Notes: a model not told the origin generated them from the sequence alone. Shown: positions 8,377-16,454, counted from the first letter of the stretch. The stretch is DNA of 64,000 nt from an uncultured Prevotella sp. (GCA_944319815.1 CALUEX010000001.1:183331-247330), one strand, 5' to 3'. Made by a program: numbers and translations.

Positions 8377-9836
8377 AAACGCTCCAATGCAATCGTGTTT
8401 TTTACCCCCGGAGCCGTCTCAAAACGGCTGTTGAGGTCTATTCCGGCGAACCTCGGATGCATGAACGCCGCTATTTCGGCAGCGCATTCGGGGCCTATGC
8501 CGCCGCTAAGGATGAACGGCAGCGTGCCACGGTATGCCTCAAGGACATCCCAACAGAACCGCGTGCCGTTGCCGCCGGCGGCCTTCCCCTTGGCGTCGAA
8601 CAGCAGGAGGTCGGCCACGGCGGCGTATTCCGTCGCCCTTTCTACGTCCTCGCGCGTGGCAACGCTTATGGCCTTGATGAGCAATACGCTGCCCAACGAC
8701 TCGCGCCGGAGCGCGGCGCGCAGGTCGGCAAGCTGCCATGCGGTCTCGTTGCCGTGCAGTTGTATGCAGTCGAGGGCATACTCCTTGGCTGCCGAGACGA
8801 TGCCTTCCGTCGTTTCGTTGACGAACACGCCGACCTTCAAGGGCCGCCGCTTACCGTCTGCCATGCCGTCGATTGCGGCGCAGACGGCCTTCATGCGCTG
8901 CGGCGAGGCGTAGCGCGGACTGGCTTTCGAGAGTATGAACCCCACCATGTCAACGCCAAGGCGTGCCACTGCGAGCGCGTTTTCAGGCTCAGCCAGGCCG
9001 CAAACCTTGACGCGCCGGGGCGTTGCGCCGTTACTTGTTTGCATGGCATCGAGACCGAAAACGAAGCGGCACAAGGCGCGGCCGGGGTGTTCCTCGCGCA
9101 TGAAACTTTCGCCGATGAGGAAGCCGTCGTATCCTTCCGCACGCAGACGGGCAGCCGTATTGACGTCGTGTATGCCGCTTTCGCTGATTTTGCACAGTCC
9201 TTTCGGCAGTCGTTCGGCCATACGGAACGAGTTGGCAACGTCGGTAACGAACGTCCCGAGGTTGCGGTTGTTCACGCCGCAGACGTCGGGGCAAAGCTCC
9301 GCATAGCCGAGCTCGTCCTCCCCGTGCAGTTCGAGCAGCACCTCAAGGCCAAGCCCGTGGGCCGCGTCAATCAGCCTCTTGCACTCTCCGCGGTCAAGCA
9401 CCGAGGCTATGAGGAGCACCGCCGACGCCCCGCAGAGCCGCGCCTGGAGAAGCTGGTACTCGTCAACGATGAAGTTCTTGTATAGCACGGGCAGCGTGAC
9501 TCCTGCCTTCCTTGCCTCCGTTACGAAGCCGTCGGAGCCGCCGAAGAACTCCCCGTCGGTCAGGATACTTATCGCCGCAGACCCGTTCCGTTGGTATTCC
9601 ATGGGCACTTCGGCGGCCTTCGCGCCCTCATTGAGCCATCCCTTTGACGGCGAGCGGCGCTTGAACTCGGCGATGATGCCCGTTGTCGAGGCCTTCAGGG
9701 CAGCCTTGAGCGACGGCACGGGGACACCCATCATCCTCTCAACCATGGCGCGAAGCGTGGCGGCGGGCATCTCGCGCTTCATCCGCTCGACCTCAATGCG
9801 CTTGTGCGCGACTATTTCTGCAAGTATATCTTTCAT
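8337..9836 (-). CDS. trpCF: Fused indole-3-glycerol phosphate synthase / phosphoribosylanthranilate isomerase
   Basis: 499 residues. Residues 1-265 are TrpC: EFKRRSPSKG at 57-66, VLYKNFIVDEYQ at 117-128, GVNNRNL at 187-193 and KISESGI at 216-222. Residues 273-490 are TrpF: RRVKVCGL at 274-281 with Cys279, VDMVGFILSKASPRYAS at 295-311, an FDAKGKAAGGNGT segment and LSGGIGPE. Both activities appear intact, so one chain performs isomerisation and ring closure. Fusion is known from enteric bacteria, but in Bacteroides-type operons the two are usually separate genes. The last ~11 residues (TSLRSVSSSSS) are encoded by a family C repeat. Confidence 0.95.
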   Translation of the reverse strand: MKDILAEIVAHKRIEVERMKREMPAATLRAMVERMMGVPVPSLKAALKASTTGIIAEFKRRSPSKGWLNEGAKAAEVPMEYQRNGSAAISILTDGEFFGGSDGFVTEARKAGVTLPVLYKNFIVDEYQLLQARLCGASAVLLIASVLDRGECKRLIDAAHGLGLEVLLELHGEDELGYAELCPDVCGVNNRNLGTFVTDVANSFRMAERLPKGLCKISESGIHDVNTAARLRAEGYDGFLIGESFMREEHPGRALCRFVFGLDAMQTSNGATPRRVKVCGLAEPENALAVARLGVDMVGFILSKASPRYASPQRMKAVCAAIDGMADGKRRPLKVGVFVNETTEGIVSAAKEYALDCIQLHGNETAWQLADLRAALRRESLGSVLLIKAISVATREDVERATEYAAVADLLLFDAKGKAAGGNGTRFCWDVLEAYRGTLPFILSGGIGPECAAEIAAFMHPRFAGIDLNSRFETAPGVKNTIALERFITSLRSVSSSSS

Positions 9837-9843
9837 CTTTTTA

Positions 9844-9985
9844 ATTTTAGGGAGTTAAGGAGTTTTTATTTAGGAGTTAAGGAGTAAAGTAGTTAAGGAG
9901 TTAAGACAAATGCTTTGTTGGTGTTAAGGCACACGGTGGCTATTGTCTTAACTCCTTTACTCCATAACTCCTTAACTCCCGATTA
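9844..9985. repeat. Family C array (C4) in the trpD-trpCF gap
   Basis: Eight-nt units GGAGTTAA, GGAGTAAA and GTAGTTAA, then GACAAATGCTTTGT, then the inverse run CTTAACTCCTTTACTCCATA. The two halves are inverse complements and could fold into a long hairpin between cistrons. Confidence 0.75.
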
Positions 9986-9998
9986 CACATACGTGTGT

Positions 9999-11000
9999 TC
10001 ATGAATTAATCTCCACGAACCGCTTGAAAGCTGCCAGGGCACGCCCGCTTTCGAGCGATTTGCGTGCCTCGGCGACGGCTTCCTCGATGGTCTTTCGCCC
10101 GTCAACGACGTGTATGCCGAACGCGGCGTTGGCCAAGACGGCGTTCTTCCGGTCGGGCAAGGCACGGTTTTCGAGCACGCTGTCGAATATTTCCTTGGCC
10201 TCGTTGACGGTCTCGCCGCCGTAGAGGCTTGCCGGGTCGGCTGTCGGCATACCGATGTCCGCCGGACGATAGACGCGCTCACCGTGGTTTGTCGTTACCT
10301 TGAAACTGCCTGTGAGGGATATTTCGTCGTATCCGTCGAGGCTGTTCACGATGCCGAAATCTATCCCCAGCTTGCGGTAGACGCTTGCGTAGAGGCGCAT
10401 CTGGTTGAGCTCTGCCACGCCGAGCAGCTGGCATTCGGGCTGCGAGGGGTTGACGATGGGACCGAGAAGGTTGAAGCACGTGGGGAACTGCAACGCCCGG
10501 CGCACCGGCCCGACGTACTTCATTGCGCGGGCGAAGAGCTGCGCGTGCAGGTAGACGACGCCGCACTCGTTGATTGAACGGTTAAGGCGGTCGAGGTCGT
10601 CGGTGAACTTCACGCCGTGCGCCTCCATCACGTTGGACGCTCCGCTGGTAGACGTCGAGGCGTAGTTGCCGTGCTTCGCCACCTTGTAACCTGCCCCGGC
10701 GATTACGAAACAGGCGCAGGTTGAGATGTTAAACGTGTTCTTGCGGTCGCCGCCCGTGCCCACCACGTCGATGTAGCGGTCGCAGTCAAGCCTTGTGGGC
10801 ACGCCCGTTTCAAGTATCCCGTCGCGGAAACCTAACAGTTCGTCGGCCGTGACGCCGCGCATCTGCAAGCCCGTCAGCAAGGCCGTCACCTGCTCCGTGG
10901 GGTATTCGCCGCGCGTTATTCCCAAGAGGAAGTCGTGCGTCTCGCCACGTGTCAGCGTCTTGTGGGCCAGCATCTTGTCTAATAATACTCTTGCTTCCAT
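9999..11000 (-). CDS. trpD: Anthranilate phosphoribosyltransferase
   Basis: 333 residues from the ATG at 11000 (MEARVLLDKMLAHKTLTRGE), the usual TrpD length; the open frame continues upstream but only through leader and terminator sequence. Transfers phosphoribose from PRPP to anthranilate. Motifs: DVVGTGGDRKNTFNIST (PRPP loop), [19 protein letters not shown], and GPIVNPSQPECQLLGV. It is the first structural gene of the operon here, directly behind the attenuator, and so is subject to its control. Confidence 0.96.
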   Translation of the reverse strand: MEARVLLDKMLAHKTLTRGETHDFLLGITRGEYPTEQVTALLTGLQMRGVTADELLGFRDGILETGVPTRLDCDRYIDVVGTGGDRKNTFNISTCACFVIAGAGYKVAKHGNYASTSTSGASNVMEAHGVKFTDDLDRLNRSINECGVVYLHAQLFARAMKYVGPVRRALQFPTCFNLLGPIVNPSQPECQLLGVAELNQMRLYASVYRKLGIDFGIVNSLDGYDEISLTGSFKVTTNHGERVYRPADIGMPTADPASLYGGETVNEAKEIFDSVLENRALPDRKNAVLANAAFGIHVVDGRKTIEEAVAEARKSLESGRALAAFKRFVEINS

Positions 11001-11070
11001 TATGTTGTCTTGTTTGTTGTATGTCATTTGTTTGCATCGTGCCGTCGTGTCTGCACCGTGTCGCCGTGTA

Positions 11071-11110
11071 AAAGCGAAGCGGGCTTGCCGTAAGAACGAC
11101 AAGCCCGCTT
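11071..11110 (-). terminator. trp attenuator terminator hairpin
   Basis: On the minus strand AAGCGGGCTTG (11110-11100) pairs perfectly over 11 bp with CAAGCCCGCTT (11087-11077) around a 12-nt loop, followed by CGCTTTTAC. It lies between the leader peptide and trpD. The short U run is weaker than a textbook terminator. Confidence 0.75.
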
Positions 11111-11172
11111 GGTAATATGTATTATTCCGCACACGGTTTCGTAACTCACGACCTTTTAAATCTTGAGTAACG
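11089..11172 (-). promoter_or_regulatory. Competing leader RNA pairings of the trp attenuator
   Basis: By-eye pairing. Segment 1 CGTTACTC (11172-11165), right after the Trp codons, can pair with GAGTTACG inside segment 2 (7 of 8). Segment 2 CGTGAGTTACGA (11150-11139) can alternatively pair with segment 3 TCGTTCTTACG (11099-11089), which is the loop of the terminator. This gives the classical 1:2 / 2:3 / 3:4 choice, though 2:3 includes one wobble and a small internal loop. Confidence 0.5.
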
Positions 11173-11202
11173 CCACCACCATGCGAAATTCATATTGTTC
11201 AT
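11146..11202 (-). CDS. trpL: trp operon leader peptide with WWW
   Basis: An 18-codon minus-strand frame, ATG at 11202 to TGA at 11146, encodes MNNMNFAWWWRYSRFKRS. Three consecutive TGG codons at positions 8-10 in so short a peptide, about 20 nt behind the predicted transcription start and 36 nt ahead of a terminator hairpin, are the hallmark of ribosome-mediated attenuation. When charged tRNA-Trp is scarce, ribosomes should stall on the Trp codons and prevent terminator formation before trpD. No Shine-Dalgarno sequence is seen, as usual for this phylum. The peptide is too short for homology and is recognised by layout alone. Confidence 0.88.
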   Translation of the reverse strand: MNNMNFAWWWRYSRFKRS

Positions 11203-11228
11203 AATAACGTTGTTTTATGTTTCGTTGG

Positions 11229-11259
11229 CAAATATAAATATTATCTTATAAAGTGCAAA
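11229..11259 (-). promoter_or_regulatory. trp operon promoter
   Basis: A perfect Bacteroidetes sigma-factor promoter on the minus strand: TTTG (11259-11256), 19-nt spacer, TATATTTG (11236-11229). Transcription should begin near 11222, about 20 nt before the leader ATG at 11202. No other strong promoter was seen inside the trp operon. Confidence 0.85.
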
Positions 11260-11377
11260 GAAAATACCCGAAAAAGTTTATTTGTGTAATTAAAATCGCT
11301 CGAAAAATTACTTTTTACCTATTTATATATACGTTGTTGCCTGCCGTTCACGCTCCCGTTGTGCGCCGAACTGTGCC

Positions 11378-11480
11378 AAACGGCATGATAAAAGGGCACC
11401 TTTTATAGCGTAAAAGGTGCCCTTTTGTAAGGCGAAACATGGCCTTTTGCAAACCGCCTGATTATCAGTGGGTTGCAGGG
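11378..11480 (-). repeat. Family A 22-bp array (A3), ribD 3' end
   Basis: Units AAAAGGGCACCTTTT and AAAAGGTGCCCTTTT form a strong hairpin around a 7-nt loop, with one more unit (AAACATGGCCTTTT). The closing element CGCCTGATTATCAGTGGG contains the ribD stop codon (TGA at 11467-11465). Positions 11260-11377 beyond the trp promoter show no gene. Confidence 0.8.
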
Positions 11481-12514
11481 CGGTTAGCTTCGGGTTGTTG
11501 TTTTACGGCGTATGACTCCGGGTTATAGCCTATTTGTTCGATTAATGCGTTCTTGTACCATCGTATTTCGTTGTCGCCGTATTTCTCGCTTCGCACGAAC
11601 CTGACGTTTTCGGGCAGTTCGGGAGCGCTTGTCCCGAATAGAAAATCATTCCGCATAGACGTTTCCACACGTATCTCGTCCCAGCTGAACGGATAGTCGA
11701 AGAAGCCCTGTATCGTCTTTGCCCCGCCCTCCACGATGAGGCTTTGCACGCCCTTGTCGTAAAGATACTTGAGCACTTGCGGCACCACGGGGCGCGAAAA
11801 GTCGGCCGAGGGGTCGAAGGGATGGTTGCGGTCGATAGTGAGCCGCATGGGGTCGGGGCCGCTCCAGTGGCGCACGTTGAGGCGCGGCCTGTCGCGTTCG
11901 GCCGTCACGCGGCCCACGAGTATGGCGTCATATTCAGCCCGCAGCTTGTGCGAGAGCATCTGTGTGAACGGCGTTGACAGCATGGTCGGCTTGCCCTCGT
12001 TGTCGATGCAGCCACGGTTGGTCTGGCACCACTTGACGAGTACATACGGCCTCCGGCCTTCATTGTAGGTGAAAAACCGCTCGTTAAGCTCCATGCACTC
12101 ACGTTCCAGCACTCCGATGGTGACGTCTATGCCTGCGTCGGTGAGCTTCTTGATGCCTCGACCCTGCACTTTTGCGAACGGGTCGATGCATCCCACCACC
12201 ACGCGGCGCACGCCTTTCCTGATGATAAGGTCGGCGCAGGGCGGCGTGCGGCCATAATGCGAGCACGGTTCGAGGCTTACGTACATCGTGGCTTCTGCCA
12301 GCAGGGCCTCGTCTTCGGGTTTTACTGAGGCGAAGGCGTTAACCTCGGCGTGCCCCTCGCCGCACCTTACGTGGTATCCTTCGCCTATTATGCGCCCGTC
12401 GGGAGCCACAATCACCGCCCCGACCATGGGGTTCGGCTTGGCGTTCAGCAGTCCGTTGGCCGCCAGTTGCAGGCAACGGCGCATATAAAAAGTGTCCTTT
12501 TCAAGCTGTTCCAT
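11465..12514 (-). CDS. ribD: Riboflavin biosynthesis protein RibD (deaminase/reductase)
   Basis: 349 residues from the ATG at 12514 (MEQLEKDTFYMRRCLQLAANG). The N-terminal deaminase has PNPMVGAVIV, zinc ligands GHAEVNA and PCSHYGRTPPCADLI. The C-terminal reductase has YVLVKWCQTNRGCI, ILVGRVTAERDRPRLNVR and SLIVEGGAKTIQGFF. It deaminates and reduces the pyrimidine intermediate of riboflavin synthesis. The longer open frame upstream (to 12652) translates a family C repeat and is not coding. A -7 box ends only 4 nt before the ATG, so the mRNA may be leaderless. The stop codon lies inside a family A closing motif. Confidence 0.93.
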   Translation of the reverse strand: MEQLEKDTFYMRRCLQLAANGLLNAKPNPMVGAVIVAPDGRIIGEGYHVRCGEGHAEVNAFASVKPEDEALLAEATMYVSLEPCSHYGRTPPCADLIIRKGVRRVVVGCIDPFAKVQGRGIKKLTDAGIDVTIGVLERECMELNERFFTYNEGRRPYVLVKWCQTNRGCIDNEGKPTMLSTPFTQMLSHKLRAEYDAILVGRVTAERDRPRLNVRHWSGPDPMRLTIDRNHPFDPSADFSRPVVPQVLKYLYDKGVQSLIVEGGAKTIQGFFDYPFSWDEIRVETSMRNDFLFGTSAPELPENVRFVRSEKYGDNEIRWYKNALIEQIGYNPESYAVKQQPEANRPATH

Positions 12515-12518
12515 AGTG

Positions 12519-12526
12519 CAAAAGTA
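12519..12526 (-). promoter_or_regulatory. -7 promoter box of ribD, adjacent to the start codon
   Basis: TACTTTTG on the minus strand matches TAnnTTTG and ends 4 nt upstream of the ribD ATG. No convincing -33 TTTG, because a family C array occupies that region. Confidence 0.4.
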
Positions 12527-12535
12527 ATTCATATC

Positions 12536-12590
12536 GTGGAAGTTAAGGGAGTTAAGGGAGTTAAAGAAGTTAAAGACAAATGCTTTTGCA
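12536..12590. repeat. Family C array (C5) upstream of ribD
   Basis: GAAGTTAAGGGAGTTAAGGG units followed by AAAGACAAATGCTTTTG. It occupies the place where the ribD -33 element would be expected. Confidence 0.7.
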
Positions 12591-12679
12591 GATAAAGACA
12601 GGCGCTTGTGGCTGGCGTCAACAACGTTAAAAATCAATAAAACAATGTGCAAAACAGGACATATTAAGTCATCATTGAT

Positions 12680-12687
12680 TATCTTTG
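12680..12687 (+). promoter_or_regulatory. -7 promoter box of the SPFH gene
   Basis: TATCTTTG 50 nt upstream of the ATG at 12738 fits TAnnTTTG. The -33 box is not evident. Confidence 0.45.
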
Positions 12688-12737
12688 CAATATCAAAATG
12701 ATATTATAAAGAGTGTAAATCAAAACATAAAACGATT

Positions 12738-13709
12738 ATGGAAAACCAGGAATTCACATTTGCAGGCAAGACATTAAACGGCATTGCCATGCTCATTCTC
12801 AACCTTCTTGTATATGTTGTGGGCATCGCGCTCATCGTGCTGGCCTGCGCATCGTTCAGCGGCGGAGCTGCGGTTGCCGCCGGGGTGGGCGGCGGCCTCT
12901 TGGTGTTCGCCAACCTCTTCGTCAGCGGCGGTTTCGTTTTGGTAGAGCCGGGCGAGGCGCGCGTTATGATGTTCTTCGGCAAATACCGCGGCACGTTCAC
13001 ACGTGCGGGCTACTTCTGGGTAAACCCTTTCATCTCGGTAAAGAAGCTGTCGCTGCGCGCACGCAACTTAGACGCCGAGCCTATCAAGGTGAACGACAAG
13101 ACGGGCAACCCCGTGATGATAGGCATGGTGCTCGTCTGGAAGCTGAAAGACACGTACAAGGCCATGTTCGAGATTGACTCGCAGACCATGGCGGAGTCAA
13201 AAGCCGCCACCGACGCGGCTGCCGCCGGGGCGAAGACGGCCAACATAATGAACGCCTTTGAGAAGTTCGTGCGAATACAGTCGGAGGCCGCCCTGCGACA
13301 GGTGGCTGGCCAGTACGCCTACGACGACGGCGAGCTTGAGGGTCAGGAGCTGACCCTGCGCGACGGCAGCGACGAGATTAACAAGGAGCTTGAGGCAAAA
13401 ATCGACGAGCGTCTGGCCATGGCCGGCATCGAGGTTATCGAGGCACGCATCAACTACCTGGCCTACGCGCCCGAGATTGCGGCCGTGATGCTGCGCCGCC
13501 AACAGGCCACCGCCATAATAGCCGCACGCGAGAAAATAGTTGAAGGAGCCGTGTCAATGGTGAAAATGGCGCTCGACAAGCTCTCGACCGAGGACGTAGT
13601 TGAACTTGACGAGGAACGGAAAGCCGCCATGGTAAGCAACCTTCTCGTAGTGCTCTGCGGCGACGATACGGCGCAGCCGGTAATCAACACGGGCACGATT
13701 TACCAGTAG
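12738..13709 (+). CDS. SPFH (band 7/stomatin-like) membrane protein
   Basis: 323 residues. Two hydrophobic segments at about residues 13-38 and 42-62 separated by glycine-rich SGGAAVAAGVGGG anchor the protein. The SPFH domain follows: LVEPGEARVMMFFGKYRGT, GYFWVNPF, KVNDKTGNPVMIGMVLVWKL. An alanine-rich helical region then carries ARINYLAYAPEIAAVMLRRQQATAIIAA, typical of prohibitin-fold proteins that form membrane ring assemblies. Membrane-domain scaffolding is known for the family; the exact role is not. It is followed by a small membrane protein and an Arc-like protein on the same strand, a likely transcription unit. Confidence 0.88.
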   Translation: MENQEFTFAGKTLNGIAMLILNLLVYVVGIALIVLACASFSGGAAVAAGVGGGLLVFANLFVSGGFVLVEPGEARVMMFFGKYRGTFTRAGYFWVNPFISVKKLSLRARNLDAEPIKVNDKTGNPVMIGMVLVWKLKDTYKAMFEIDSQTMAESKAATDAAAAGAKTANIMNAFEKFVRIQSEAALRQVAGQYAYDDGELEGQELTLRDGSDEINKELEAKIDERLAMAGIEVIEARINYLAYAPEIAAVMLRRQQATAIIAAREKIVEGAVSMVKMALDKLSTEDVVELDEERKAAMVSNLLVVLCGDDTAQPVINTGTIYQ

Positions 13710-13797
13710 TTGAGTGAAGAATGAAGAGTGAAGAACGAAGGATTTACGTGCCTTTGTGGTACGCCGCAGTCCTTCCTGTTCTTCCATTCCAGCCAAA

Positions 13798-13895
13798 CGA
13801 CCCTGCAAAAGGTGCCCTTTCGCCCTGTGAAAGGGCATCTTTTATAGTCTGAAAGGTGTCCTTTTGCAAGGCATTTTGCAATGTATTGATATTCA
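13798..13895 (+). repeat. Family A 22-bp array (A4)
   Basis: Units TGCAAAAGGTGCCCTTTCGC, TGTGAAAGGGCATCTTTTAT and CTGAAAGGTGTCCTTTTGCA end with the closing element GTATTGATATTCAATA just before the next ATG at 13909. Confidence 0.7.
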
Positions 13896-13908
13896 ATAAG
13901 TTAGTAGC

Positions 13909-14445
13909 ATGGACATAAAAGCAATATTCAGGAAGAAGAAATCGGCAAAGAAGTTGGTCGCTTTCAGCACCGACCCTAAGACGTCGGGCCTTGTCGATGT
14001 GGCGTTCGGCGTGCCCATCACGCTGCTGTTCGTGCTCCGCTGCCATGAGCTTGACTGCTGGTTGACGTTCGGCACGATAGTCTCGTTCCTCCTCCTTGGC
14101 TACATCCTTGTCAACGGCACTTACCGACTGCTGTTCAGGAAGGGTGCGGTTCAGGATAACGTGACGCTCGGCAGTCTGCACCATAAGCTCTACCGGCGCT
14201 TCGGGCGGTGGTTCATTCCCGTAGGGTTCGCGCTCTATATAGCCTCGTTCACGGCGTTGGTGGCCGTTCTCTCGCTGCTTTTCGTTGACGAGGGGATGAC
14301 CGTCCAAGGCAGCGTAAGCCACGTGTGCCTGTCGCTGTCGTGGCTGCTTATCGGGCTGATGTACAAGGTTGTGCGCAGCTACGTTGACTTCCGCCACTAT
14401 TACAGCTCGCCCAAGGACTCGCGCAAGGAGATAGATTGGTATTGA
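13909..14445 (+). CDS. Small membrane protein of unknown function
   Basis: 178 residues. A basic N-terminus (MDIKAIFRKKKSAKKLVAF) leads to four predicted membrane segments, roughly residues 29-44, 50-70, 100-122 and 130-150, with a short charged C-terminus (SPKDSRKEIDWY). I recognise no domain. It lies between an SPFH protein and an Arc-like regulator, so membrane-microdomain work is possible but only inferred from position. Confidence 0.7.
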   Translation: MDIKAIFRKKKSAKKLVAFSTDPKTSGLVDVAFGVPITLLFVLRCHELDCWLTFGTIVSFLLLGYILVNGTYRLLFRKGAVQDNVTLGSLHHKLYRRFGRWFIPVGFALYIASFTALVAVLSLLFVDEGMTVQGSVSHVCLSLSWLLIGLMYKVVRSYVDFRHYYSSPKDSRKEIDWY

Positions 14446-14483
14446 TTTAATGGCAGCAAACGCGCGAATAACTATGTTTTTAG

Positions 14484-14681
14484 ATGAAGAAGGAAGGTAA
14501 GACAAAGAGCTTCATACTGCGGATTGACGCTGACATGATGTCGGCCATAGAGAAATGGGCTGCCGACGAGTTCCGTTCTACTAACGGACAGCTGCAATGG
14601 CTCATAGCCGAGGCGTTGCGGAAGCATGGCCGTTTGCCCAAGAAAAAGAAAACTGACGATGATGAACAACAGCATATTTAA
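14484..14681 (+). CDS. Arc-like ribbon-helix-helix DNA-binding protein
   Basis: 65 residues. KSFILRIDADMMSAIEKWA followed by FRSTNGQLQWLIAEALRK has the beta-strand plus two-helix pattern of the Arc/MetJ fold, with a lysine-rich tail KKKKTDDD. It probably represses its own unit, though no operator was identified. Its last 23 nt overlap the start of prmC, which suggests translational coupling. The pairing of SPFH protein and Arc-like protein supports a regulatory role for this small unit. Confidence 0.75.
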   Translation: MKKEGKTKSFILRIDADMMSAIEKWAADEFRSTNGQLQWLIAEALRKHGRLPKKKKTDDDEQQHI

Positions 14682-15525
14682 TAGCCGCGCGTGGCGCGGT
14701 CTTGTGTCAAGATACGGCGAGGGAGAGGCCCGCGCCATAGTGTTTTTCGTGCTTAGGACGGAATTCAACATAAGGCGCGAGGACTTCATGGTTGACGGTC
14801 TCGACTGCCTCATGCACGAACAGGTGCCGAGGCTGTTCGCAATCTTGTTCAGCGTGGCCGAGGGAACGCCCGTGCAATACGCCGTGGGGCTGGCCGATTT
14901 TGGCGGTCGCCATGGCTACACGTACATCCAGGTGCGGCCGGGCGTGCTCATACCGAGGCCCGAAACGGGGGAGCTTTGGGACATTATAATGGACGACCAC
15001 GAACAAGACGACGGTCTCGACGTGCTCGACATAGGCACGGGCAGCGGCTGCATAGCAATCATGACGAAGCTAATGAAGCCCCGCAGCCGTGTCTTTGCGT
15101 GGGACAACTCGCCCGAAGCGCTCGACGTGGCGCGCGCGAACGCCGAAGCGAAACGCTGCGACATAATAATAGAACGCCACGACATACTCAACCTATGGTG
15201 CACCGACAGGCGGTGGGACGTCATCGTAAGCAATCCTCCATATATATTAAACAGGGAGAGGAAGGACATGGACGAACACGTAACGAAGCACGAACCTGAG
15301 TGCGCCTTGTTCGTTCCCAACAAAGACCCGCTGCGCTTCTACACGCCAATAATCGCCTACGCGGCCAAGACCCTGCGCCCCGGCGGCGCGCTATACTTCG
15401 AACTAAACCCCTTGACTGCGCAGCGCGTGGCCGACGAGGCGCGGCAAGCAGGGCTTACTGACGTGACGCTTATTGAGGACAGTTACGGCAAGACAAGGTT
15501 CATGAGGGCAAGGAAAAAAACATAA
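14659..15525 (+). CDS. prmC: Peptide chain release factor N5-glutamine methyltransferase
   Basis: 288 residues from ATG 14659 (a second ATG follows immediately). Methylates the GGQ glutamine of release factors using S-adenosylmethionine. The helical N-terminal domain is followed by RPGVLIPRPETGELWD, the SAM-binding VLDIGTGSGCIAI, and the catalytic NPPYI in IVSNPPYILNRER. The C-terminus (SYGKTRFMRARKK) is typical of HemK/PrmC. It overlaps the Arc-like gene and stands upstream of recX, separated by 375 nt of repeats. Confidence 0.93.
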   Translation: MMNNSIFNSRAWRGLVSRYGEGEARAIVFFVLRTEFNIRREDFMVDGLDCLMHEQVPRLFAILFSVAEGTPVQYAVGLADFGGRHGYTYIQVRPGVLIPRPETGELWDIIMDDHEQDDGLDVLDIGTGSGCIAIMTKLMKPRSRVFAWDNSPEALDVARANAEAKRCDIIIERHDILNLWCTDRRWDVIVSNPPYILNRERKDMDEHVTKHEPECALFVPNKDPLRFYTPIIAYAAKTLRPGGALYFELNPLTAQRVADEARQAGLTDVTLIEDSYGKTRFMRARKKT

Positions 15526-15544
15526 CAAAACACCTGGCACCCAC

Positions 15545-15622
15545 CCCAATCACATCGAACACCCGTTCCAACAACACCTAACACCCACCCCAACCCTCCC
15601 AAAGGGAGGGAGCTTGATATGC
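15545..15622. repeat. Family D palindrome (D1)
   Basis: CACCCACCCCAACCCTCCC followed by AAAGGGAGGGAGCTTGATA forms a CCCTCCC/GGGAGGG hairpin downstream of prmC. The flanking AACACC units are loosely repeated. Confidence 0.75.
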
Positions 15623-15660
15623 CTTGACACGTTGAGTGGTGGTTGCCGTTGGTGTGTAAC

Positions 15661-15772
15661 GCCACTTGTAGGGACGCACGGCTCGTGCGTCCGCAAAATA
15701 TGAGGTCGCGTTATTTGCATGGTTTGCGGTTATACGGTGTCGGCGCACGACCGTGCGTCCATATAAGCTACG
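15661..15772. repeat. Family B palindrome with decayed partner (B2)
   Basis: One good copy at 15662-15693 (CTTGTAGGGACGCACGGCTC and on) faces a degenerate inverted partner near 15739-15770 (GCACGACCGTGCGTCCATAT). Confidence 0.75.
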
Positions 15773-15778
15773 GAGCAT

Positions 15779-15896
15779 TTGCCTTAACTCCTTTACTCCA
15801 TAACTCCTTAACTCCTAAAAGAAAAAGCATTTGTCTTTAACTCCTTTAACTTCCTTAACTTCTTTAACTCCCGAAAATAACTACTCTAACTCCTGA
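15779..15896. repeat. Family C array (C6) upstream of recX
   Basis: CCTTAACTCCTTTACTCCAT, GCATTTGTCTTTAACTCC and TTTAACTTCCTTAACTTC units run right up to the recX start codon. No TAnnTTTG box was seen, so the promoter is unclear. Confidence 0.7.
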
Positions 15897-15900
15897 AAAA

Positions 15901-16359
15901 ATGACCGAAGACCAAGCATTCTCCAAGCTCTCGGCGATGTGCGCCAGGGCTGAACACTGCATCCACGACGTAACCGAAAAGATGCGCCGCTGGCAGGTGC
16001 CGGCCGACGTGCAGGAGCGTGTCATCAACCGGCTCGTCAGCGAACGCTACATCGACGAGGAACGTTACTGTCGCGCCTTTGTGCGTGACAAACTGCAATA
16101 TGCCAAGTGGGGACGGCTGAAAATAGAACAGGCACTGCGCATGAAGCGCATCCCCGAGGGCGTGGTGGCGCGAGTTTTTGACGAGATAGAGCCGTCGGCT
16201 TACGTTGAGACGCTGCGCCGCGTACTTGAGGCAAAGGCAAAAAGCGTAAAGGCCGACAGCCGCGCGGAGCTGAAAGCCAAGCTGATGCGCTTTGCATACG
16301 GCCGCGGTTATTCTGCCGATGATGCCCTGCCGATAATTGAGGATTTGTTGCAGGAGTAG
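15901..16359 (+). CDS. recX: RecX-family regulatory protein
   Basis: 152 residues of helical repeats: ERVINRLVSERYIDEERYCRAFVRDK, KWGRLKIEQALRMKRIP and LMRFAYGRGYSADDALPIIEDLL. These match the three-helix RecX motifs (YIDDxRFAxxFVxxR; GxxRIxxELxxKGI; KLxxFLxRRGFxxxxI). RecX binds and limits RecA filaments. ATG at 15901 follows a family C array. It is convergent with the ccsBA gene. Confidence 0.88.
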   Translation: MTEDQAFSKLSAMCARAEHCIHDVTEKMRRWQVPADVQERVINRLVSERYIDEERYCRAFVRDKLQYAKWGRLKIEQALRMKRIPEGVVARVFDEIEPSAYVETLRRVLEAKAKSVKADSRAELKAKLMRFAYGRGYSADDALPIIEDLLQE

Positions 16360-16454
16360 TGGAAAGACTGTAGTTGTCAGCCTAAACACCTGCGTTCCGT
16401 TAATGTAATGTGCCTGTCTGCGGGACGGCGAAGTCCCGTTCATGGTTCAGTGGA

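Noticed and set aside
11001-11132. N-terminal extension of trpD
   Set aside because: It would read through the attenuator hairpin; the family start is at 11000.
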